Shown one piece after another: positions 47,694-52,608 of a stretch of 52,608 nucleotides of DNA. The first letter of the stretch is position 1; each line of letters opens with the position of its first letter. The position numbers and the translations under genes are program-made. Source of the stretch: Muribaculaceae bacterium. Its GTDB lineage: Bacteria; Bacteroidota; Bacteroidia; Bacteroidales; Muribaculaceae. Where the stretch lies: NCBI GenBank assembly GCA_017548365.1, contig JAFZAC010000025.1:1-52608 (forward strand), read 5' to 3'. The notes under the pieces were generated by a model. The model did no database searches. It worked only from the letters and a program-made list of their open reading frames with translations, and had not been told where the DNA came from.

Positions 47694-48365
47694 ATGAAAC
47701 AAAGCAGATATTATTTTATAATAGCAATACTAATCGTTATCTTGATAGCCTCGGGCTGTAAAGATGAAGTGGAATCGTCATCCAAAAAGAAAATAGACCC
47801 CTCAAAACTGCCTACTATGGTATCCCGAAATGTGCAGACTCTGCTCAGCGACTCGGGAGAAACACGATATCGAATCACCACCAAGACTTGGATGGCTTTT
47901 GAAGACCCTAAAAACGCTCACTGGATTTTCCCCGACGGACTCATTGCCGAAGAGCTTGAGAAAGACGCCAATGACTTTAAAGTGAAGATGTCGATGAAAT
48001 GCGACTCGGCTCATTATGACCGAAACACACGCATGCTCAACCTCGTGGGAAATATCACTATTCATGACAACGCTGGCGGTGAGATAACTTGCGACTCGGC
48101 TTATTATGACGAAGAAAAATCGCTATGGAGCCTGAACAGCATGGTCACAATCACCAATGCCAATGGTGGCAAGATTGAGACCAACCAGATGTACTGGGAC
48201 AGAAAAGCCAACAAATATTATAGCGAATCGTTCATTAGAATGCAGGCTCAAGACAAAGTGCTGGAAGGATATGGCTATGAGTCAAACGACAAGCTCACCA
48301 ACTACCGCGTGCGCAAAGTGCAAGCGATGGTTCCTGCCGGAAGCGCCCGACTGCCGTCATTCTAA
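47694..48365 (+). CDS. lptC: LPS export system protein LptC
   Basis: This 223-residue protein has an N-terminal membrane segment with a lipobox-like ASGC (Cys22) and the LptC/LptA-like beta-jellyroll (about 60-215), with repeated strands such as GNITIHDNAGGEITCDSAYYD. LptC links the inner-membrane LptBFG pump to the periplasmic bridge and lipopolysaccharide transport. In Bacteroidetes it can be lipid-anchored. The outer-membrane protein upstream and a CNNM protein downstream match its usual neighbourhood. Confidence 0.8.
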   Translation: MKQSRYYFIIAILIVILIASGCKDEVESSSKKKIDPSKLPTMVSRNVQTLLSDSGETRYRITTKTWMAFEDPKNAHWIFPDGLIAEELEKDANDFKVKMSMKCDSAHYDRNTRMLNLVGNITIHDNAGGEITCDSAYYDEEKSLWSLNSMVTITNANGGKIETNQMYWDRKANKYYSESFIRMQAQDKVLEGYGYESNDKLTNYRVRKVQAMVPAGSARLPSF

Positions 48366-48404
48366 ATATATTATAGATAATTCTATTAATTAAACCTATA
48401 TAAC

Positions 48405-49745
48405 GTGGAACAACTGATTCCATATATCATTCTTACAGCAGCAGCGTTAGTACTCGGAGGTTTCTTCTCGGGTATGGAAATTGCTTTTGTGTCGTCTAAT
48501 AAAGTAAAAACCGAGATTGACATAAAGAAAGGGGGACTGGTAAGCCAAATTCTCAACATCTTCTACACTCACCGCGAGACATTTATCTCCACTATGCTCG
48601 TTGGCAACAACATCGTGCATGTGGTCTATGGTATTGGAATCGCATGGCTTTTGGGCCGAGAAGGAGACCCGACAAAGGGCATTTCGCCTGGTCCATTAGT
48701 ACAATGGATTGGTAATGAACATCCAGCATTGATATTACTTGTTCAGACTGTCATATCCACCGCTATTGTGCTGGTGATGGCAGAATTCCTTCCAAAGACA
48801 GCTTTCCGCATCAACCCTAACCGTTCTTTGAGAGTCTTTGCCGTACCACTGCTTTTCCTTTACCTTATCCTCTACCCCATCTCGCAGTTCACATCGTGGC
48901 TCTCGATGGTCCTTATGCGACTCTTTGGTATCAAGAGCGAGAAAAACGAGATAAGACTCATCTCGGTGGGAGAGCTTGACGACTATCTTCAGGAAAACAT
49001 CGACAAGAGCGAAGATGAGAACCGAGAAGTGGAGCGAGAAGTGAAAATCTTTGAGAACGCACTCGACTTCAGCGACACACGCCTGCGCGACTGCATGATT
49101 CCTCGCAACGAGATTGTGGGTGTGGACATTGCCGAAACAAGCCGTAAAGAACTGAGCGAGATATTCACCCGCTCGGGATTATCGAAGCTTGTGGTGTATC
49201 ACGACGACATCGACAATGTGCTAGGATTTATTCAGGTGAGCGAGATGTTCAAGCCCACCGATGTGAATTGGAAAGACCAGATAAAACCCGTAATAATTGC
49301 CCCCGAGACAATGCTCGCCAAGAAGATGATGCAAAATCTGCTCAAGGAGAAGAAGAGCATGGCTATCGTGGTAGACGAGTTTGGAGGAACAGCCGGAATG
49401 ATTACTCTCGAAGACCTCGTGGAGGAGATATTCGGAGACATCGAGGACGAGCACGACCGCCGCAAACTCGTAGCCCGCAAAACTGGCGAGAATACCTATG
49501 AACTCTCGGGCCGCATGGAGATTGAACGCATCAATGAGCTCTTCGACCTTGACCTGCCCGAAAGCGACGACTACCAAACCATCGCTGGCTACATCGTCAA
49601 CAAACTCGAAGTAATTCCAAACCAAGGCGAGGAACATAATATCGACAACTACAACATCAAAATCAACAAGAAAACCGGAGCCCGCCTCGAACTCGTCACA
49701 ATAAAAGTAAATAACATCTCTAAGGACGAAGACCAATCGTCATAA
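48405..49745 (+). CDS. GldE/CorC-like CNNM transporter protein
   Basis: This 446-residue protein starts at GTG 48405. It has an N-terminal DUF21 membrane domain of about four helices (to about 190), two CBS domains (about 210-330) and a C-terminal CorC/HlyC domain (about 350-440). The [19 protein letters not shown] block is a clear CNNM/CorC signature, where magnesium or cobalt export is known. In gliding Bacteroidetes the paralogue is GldE. It ends the outer-membrane/lptC run. Confidence 0.85.
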   Translation: MEQLIPYIILTAAALVLGGFFSGMEIAFVSSNKVKTEIDIKKGGLVSQILNIFYTHRETFISTMLVGNNIVHVVYGIGIAWLLGREGDPTKGISPGPLVQWIGNEHPALILLVQTVISTAIVLVMAEFLPKTAFRINPNRSLRVFAVPLLFLYLILYPISQFTSWLSMVLMRLFGIKSEKNEIRLISVGELDDYLQENIDKSEDENREVEREVKIFENALDFSDTRLRDCMIPRNEIVGVDIAETSRKELSEIFTRSGLSKLVVYHDDIDNVLGFIQVSEMFKPTDVNWKDQIKPVIIAPETMLAKKMMQNLLKEKKSMAIVVDEFGGTAGMITLEDLVEEIFGDIEDEHDRRKLVARKTGENTYELSGRMEIERINELFDLDLPESDDYQTIAGYIVNKLEVIPNQGEEHNIDNYNIKINKKTGARLELVTIKVNNISKDEDQSS

Positions 49746-49770
49746 TCTGCCTTGAGGCATAAAAACATAA

Positions 49771-49811
49771 TAGTGGCGCAACACACTAAACAAGTGATTG
49801 TTGCGCCACTA
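49771..49811. terminator. Terminator between gldE-like gene and threonine dehydrogenase
   Basis: A perfect 13-bp stem (TAGTGGCGCAACA with TGTTGCGCCACTA) encloses a 15-nt loop. The converging genes probably share it. Confidence 0.85.
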
Positions 49812-49832
49812 GAATTATAAGATGTAATTCAC

Positions 49833-50789
49833 TTACTTGCCAAACTTCACTTTGAGTTTCTCGATCATGTCCTTAGTCATAGTATCGAGGTCATACTCTG
49901 GCTTCCAATCCCATTCCATGCGGGCGCAAGTGTCGTCGAGGCGGTTGGGCCATGAGTCGGCAATGCCTTGTCGCAATGGGTCAAATTCATACTCCATCTC
50001 GAAGTCGGGGATGTATTTCTTGATGCAATTATAGATGATTTCTGGGTCAAAACTCATCGAAGCAATGTTGAACGAATTGCGGTGTACGAGACGGCTGGGA
50101 TCGGCTTCCATAATCTCGATGGCAGCTCTAAGCGCATCGGGCATATACATCATGTCCATGAAAGTACCGGCCTTGATGGGGCAGCGGAACTTCTCGCCTT
50201 TGACCGCGCTGTAATAAATGTCGACAGCATAGTCGGTAGTACCTCCACCTGGAGGAGTTACATAAGAAATGAGTCCTGGGAAGCGTACCGAACGGGTGTC
50301 AACGCCAAAGCGGGTGAAATAGTAGTTGCTAAGAAGCTCACCGCTCACCTTGGTCACGCCGTACATTGTGCGTGGCTGCTGGATGGTGTCTTGGGGAGTG
50401 CCGTCCTTGGGAGCGTTGGGGCCGAAGGAGCCAATTGAGCTTGGAGTAAAGACAGCGCACTTGCACTCGCGTGCCACCTCGAGGGTGTTCATCAGTCCGC
50501 CTATTCCAATCTTCCAAGCCAATAGAGGTTTGCTTTCGGCAACTGCCGAGAGCAGTGCAGCGAGGTTGTAGATAGTGTCGATGTTATATTTCTTTACGGC
50601 ATCGGCAATCTGCTGTGCATTAGTAATGTCGACCACCTCTTTTGGGCCCGATTCAGCAAGTCTTCCTTTGGGTTCTGCGCCAAGGATATAACCGGCTACT
50701 ATGGCATCATTGCCATAAATGCTTCTTAATTTCATGGTGAGTTCAGAGCCAATCTGCCCTGTTGACCCAATTACTAGAACGTTCTTCAT
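49833..50789 (-). CDS. L-threonine 3-dehydrogenase (SDR/epimerase-like)
   Basis: This 318-residue NAD-dependent extended SDR has the N-terminal GSTGQIGSELT (8-18), TPSSIGSFG (115-123) and the catalytic Tyr143/Lys147 (YGVTK). It is of the UDP-galactose-4-epimerase-like threonine dehydrogenase class, not the zinc-dependent tdh type. It oxidises threonine to 2-amino-3-ketobutyrate. The divergent kbl, which splits that product, makes the assignment strong. A TAATTTTG promoter element on the minus strand lies at 50827-50834. Confidence 0.88.
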   Translation of the reverse strand: MKNVLVIGSTGQIGSELTMKLRSIYGNDAIVAGYILGAEPKGRLAESGPKEVVDITNAQQIADAVKKYNIDTIYNLAALLSAVAESKPLLAWKIGIGGLMNTLEVARECKCAVFTPSSIGSFGPNAPKDGTPQDTIQQPRTMYGVTKVSGELLSNYYFTRFGVDTRSVRFPGLISYVTPPGGGTTDYAVDIYYSAVKGEKFRCPIKAGTFMDMMYMPDALRAAIEIMEADPSRLVHRNSFNIASMSFDPEIIYNCIKKYIPDFEMEYEFDPLRQGIADSWPNRLDDTCARMEWDWKPEYDLDTMTKDMIEKLKVKFGK

Positions 50790-50964
50790 ATTGCAATAAA
50801 AATAGTTGTTTTAAAGTTTAGCAGTGCAAAATTAATCACTAACAATCAATTTTAATAAAAATTTGGGCAAAAAATTCTTCTATTTCGCAATTTTTTTAGA
50901 ACTTTGTGGGTGTAGAAGAGAACATAACCAAAATAAACAACTATTCTTAAGCATTAAAATCGCT

Positions 50965-52155
50965 ATGTACGGCAAATTTCAAGAACACCTTAGCAATGAG
51001 CTGGCAGCAATCAAAGATGCCGGCCTGTACAAAGAAGAAAGACTAATCACCACTGCCCAGCGGGCAGCAATCAAAGTAAAACCCGAGACTGACGTGCTGA
51101 ACTTCTGCGCCAACAACTACCTTGGCCTGAGTGACAACAGCCGTCTGATCAAAGCAGCTACCGACATGATGGCCGAACGCGGATTCGGAATGTCGAGCGT
51201 GCGCTTCATTTGCGGAACTCAGGACATCCACAAGGAACTTGAGGCAGCTATCAGCGACTATTTTCAGACCGAGGACACAATCCTTTACGGATCGTGCTTT
51301 GATGCCAATGGCGGACTCTTTGAGGCTCTTCTCGGTCCCGATGATGCTATCATCAGCGACGCTCTGAATCACGCCTCAATTATCGATGGTGTGCGTCTGT
51401 GCAAAGCAAAGCGCTATCGCTATGCCAATGCCAACATGGAAGAACTTGAGGAATGCCTGAAACAGGCTCAAGAACAGCGTTTCCGCATTATCGCTACCGA
51501 CGGCGTATTCTCAATGGACGGAAATGTGGCTCCAGTCGACAAGATTGTTGAGCTTGCCGAGAAATATGACGCCATGGTAATGGTCGACGAGTCTCACTCG
51601 GCAGGTGTTGTAGGTCCCACTGGTCATGGTGTAGCTGAGCAATTCAATCTTTATGGCAAGATTGATGTGTTCACAGGAACACTGGGCAAGGCCTTTGGCG
51701 GTGCAATGGGTGGTTTCACCACTGGCCGCAAGGAGATTATTGCAATGCTTCGCCAGCGCTCTCGTCCATATCTGTTCTCCAACTCGGTTGCTCCAGTTAT
51801 CGTGGGCGCCAGCCTTGAGATGTTCAAGATGCTTAAGGAGAGCAACGAGATTCACGACAAGCTCATTGACAACGTTAACTACTTCCGCGACAAGATGATG
51901 GCAGCCGGCTTCGACATCAAGCCAACTCAAAGCGCCATTTGTGCCGTTATGCTATATGATGCTAAGCTGTCGCAAGACTTCGCCGCTGCAATGCAGGAGG
52001 AAGGCATCTATGTTACTGGCTTCTATTATCCTGTTGTTCCAAAAGGCGAGGCACGCATCCGCGTTCAGCTCTCGGCAGGCCACGAGCGTGAGCACCTTGA
52101 CAAAGCCATCGACGCCTTCATCAAGGTTGGCAAAAAACTTGGCGTGATTAAATAA
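50965..52155 (+). CDS. kbl: 2-amino-3-ketobutyrate coenzyme A ligase
   Basis: This 396-residue PLP enzyme of the alpha-oxoamine synthase family splits 2-amino-3-ketobutyrate with CoA into glycine and acetyl-CoA. It has NFCANNYLGLS (46-56), DESHSAGVVG (208-217) and the PLP lysine Lys242 in TLGKAFGGAMGG. ATG 50965 gives MYGKFQEHLSNEL, which fits the family; the longer frame to 50863 would add a poorly supported leader. It is divergent from threonine dehydrogenase, giving a compact threonine-to-glycine pathway. A terminator follows at 52185. Confidence 0.95.
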   Translation: MYGKFQEHLSNELAAIKDAGLYKEERLITTAQRAAIKVKPETDVLNFCANNYLGLSDNSRLIKAATDMMAERGFGMSSVRFICGTQDIHKELEAAISDYFQTEDTILYGSCFDANGGLFEALLGPDDAIISDALNHASIIDGVRLCKAKRYRYANANMEELEECLKQAQEQRFRIIATDGVFSMDGNVAPVDKIVELAEKYDAMVMVDESHSAGVVGPTGHGVAEQFNLYGKIDVFTGTLGKAFGGAMGGFTTGRKEIIAMLRQRSRPYLFSNSVAPVIVGASLEMFKMLKESNEIHDKLIDNVNYFRDKMMAAGFDIKPTQSAICAVMLYDAKLSQDFAAAMQEEGIYVTGFYYPVVPKGEARIRVQLSAGHEREHLDKAIDAFIKVGKKLGVIK

Positions 52156-52184
52156 TTGTCGTTAGCGACATTATTATAACGAAT

Positions 52185-52218
52185 CATCTCCCGGGCTTAA
52201 GCTTGGGAGATATCTTTT
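52185..52218 (+). terminator. Terminator after kbl
   Basis: ATCTCCC pairs with GGGAGAT around a GCTTAAGC core (52185-52210), and a T-rich tail follows. A smaller TGTCG-TTAG-CGACA hairpin precedes it at 52157-52170. Confidence 0.85.
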
Positions 52219-52342
52219 ATATATTGATCAACAACAGGAAATGGTTGTTAATAACTTTTTTTGCAAAACACTTTTCTATTTACAAAAAAGCATTATTTTT
52301 GTAAAAAATATTGCCTTTTCATAACTGATAGGCAATAAATAT

Positions 52343-52430
52343 TAACTTTGATTTATATAGAAATATATAAATTATACCAAATCAAAACGTAAAATCACCC
52401 GAGGCTTGCCTTGGGTGATTTTATACTTTT
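52343..52430 (+). ncRNA. Possible short RNA with own promoter and terminator
   Basis: TAACTTTG at 52343-52350 fits the -7 consensus, and about 40 bp later TAAAATCACCC pairs perfectly with GGGTGATTTTA (52390-52423), followed by a T-rich run. There is no reading frame between. A transcript of about 70-80 nt would result. No Rfam class is recognised and no good -33 is present. Confidence 0.35.
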
Positions 52431-52466
52431 TTATAGGGGGATAAAGGAATTAAAGGATTCCAAAAA

Positions 52467-52499
52467 CAAAAAAAGAGACCCAGATTGCTCTGAGTCTCT
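52467..52499 (-). terminator. Terminator downstream of the 5S rRNA
   Basis: On the minus strand AGAGACTCAGA pairs with TCTGGGTCTCT (52474-52499) and is followed by TTTTTTTGTTTTTGG. This is the end of the rRNA operon. Confidence 0.9.
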
Positions 52500-52506
52500 C
52501 CATTAG

Positions 52507-52608
<102 letters not shown>

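Larger units (their letters stand above)
52156..52466. other. Intergenic region downstream of kbl
   Basis: About 310 bp hold the kbl terminator, an inverted repeat TTTACAAAAA/TTTTTGTAAA (52279-52305), a TATTGCC/GGCAATA pair (52309-52337) and the possible small RNA described separately. No reading frame was recognised. Confidence 0.6.

Overview
The window reads as chromosomal DNA of a gut-type Bacteroidales bacterium, possibly Muribaculaceae or a relative. This rests on many promoters with the Bacteroidetes -7 motif TAnnTTTG, on families typical of the phylum (BACON, DUF4834-like, DUF6377-like, GldE-type CNNM, exported proteins with C-terminal sorting-like tails), and on the gene content. The species is inferred from style, not proven. 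No insertion sequence, prophage, integrase or CRISPR array was seen. One tRNA-Leu(CAG) and the 3' part of a 5S rRNA are present, both on the minus strand; the 5S runs off the right edge.

Layout. 1-180: end of a dockerin-like ORF. 482-2483: ornithine carbamoyltransferase and carbamate kinase, then a BACON/zinc-finger lipoprotein. 3615-10746: a tight cluster of topoisomerase IV subunit A, a DUF3316-like exported protein, an S41 protease, TrmO and a TGS-domain nucleoside kinase. 10882-12078: a secreted protein. 12292-14101: phosphatidylserine decarboxylase, phosphatidylserine synthase and a DUF4834-like protein. 14116-20843: an exported protein, ornithine aminotransferase, GDP-mannose pyrophosphorylase, RuvB, a flippase and a DUF2059-like protein. 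20998-22358: tRNA-Leu and an exported coiled-coil protein. 22639-27519: the sufBCDS iron-sulfur operon. 27702-30927: an exported tyrosine phosphatase and a beta-helix lipoprotein. 31004-34821: gyrB and a DUF6377-like membrane regulator. 34869-36609: a DUF6717-like protein and a VWA protein. 37022-40894: a 1290-residue SGNH hydrolase with starch-binding-like modules. 40986-42194: two zinc-finger lipoproteins. 42397-42870: a non-coding region of hairpins and 49-bp repeats. 42932-49745: phosphoethanolamine transferase, TrmD, a DivIC/FtsB protein, a small membrane protein, an outer-membrane protein, LptC and a GldE/CorC-like protein. 49833-52155: divergent threonine dehydrogenase and 2-amino-3-ketobutyrate ligase. 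52156-52608: terminators, a possible small RNA and 5S rRNA.

How genes fit together. Ornithine carbamoyltransferase with carbamate kinase suggests ATP-yielding citrulline breakdown, and the ornithine aminotransferase further along could use the ornithine. Threonine dehydrogenase and Kbl together convert threonine to glycine and acetyl-CoA. Psd and PssA make phosphatidylethanolamine, the donor for the phosphoethanolamine transferase.

The most unusual items are three lipoproteins that each carry a complete four-motif DnaJ-type zinc finger outside the cytoplasm on different N-terminal modules; a VWA protein fused to an A1S_2505-like domain under a promoter embedded in a large inverted repeat; a 49-bp repeat array whose 25-bp core recurs inside the topoisomerase IV gene; and a modular SGNH esterase with starch-binding-like domains.
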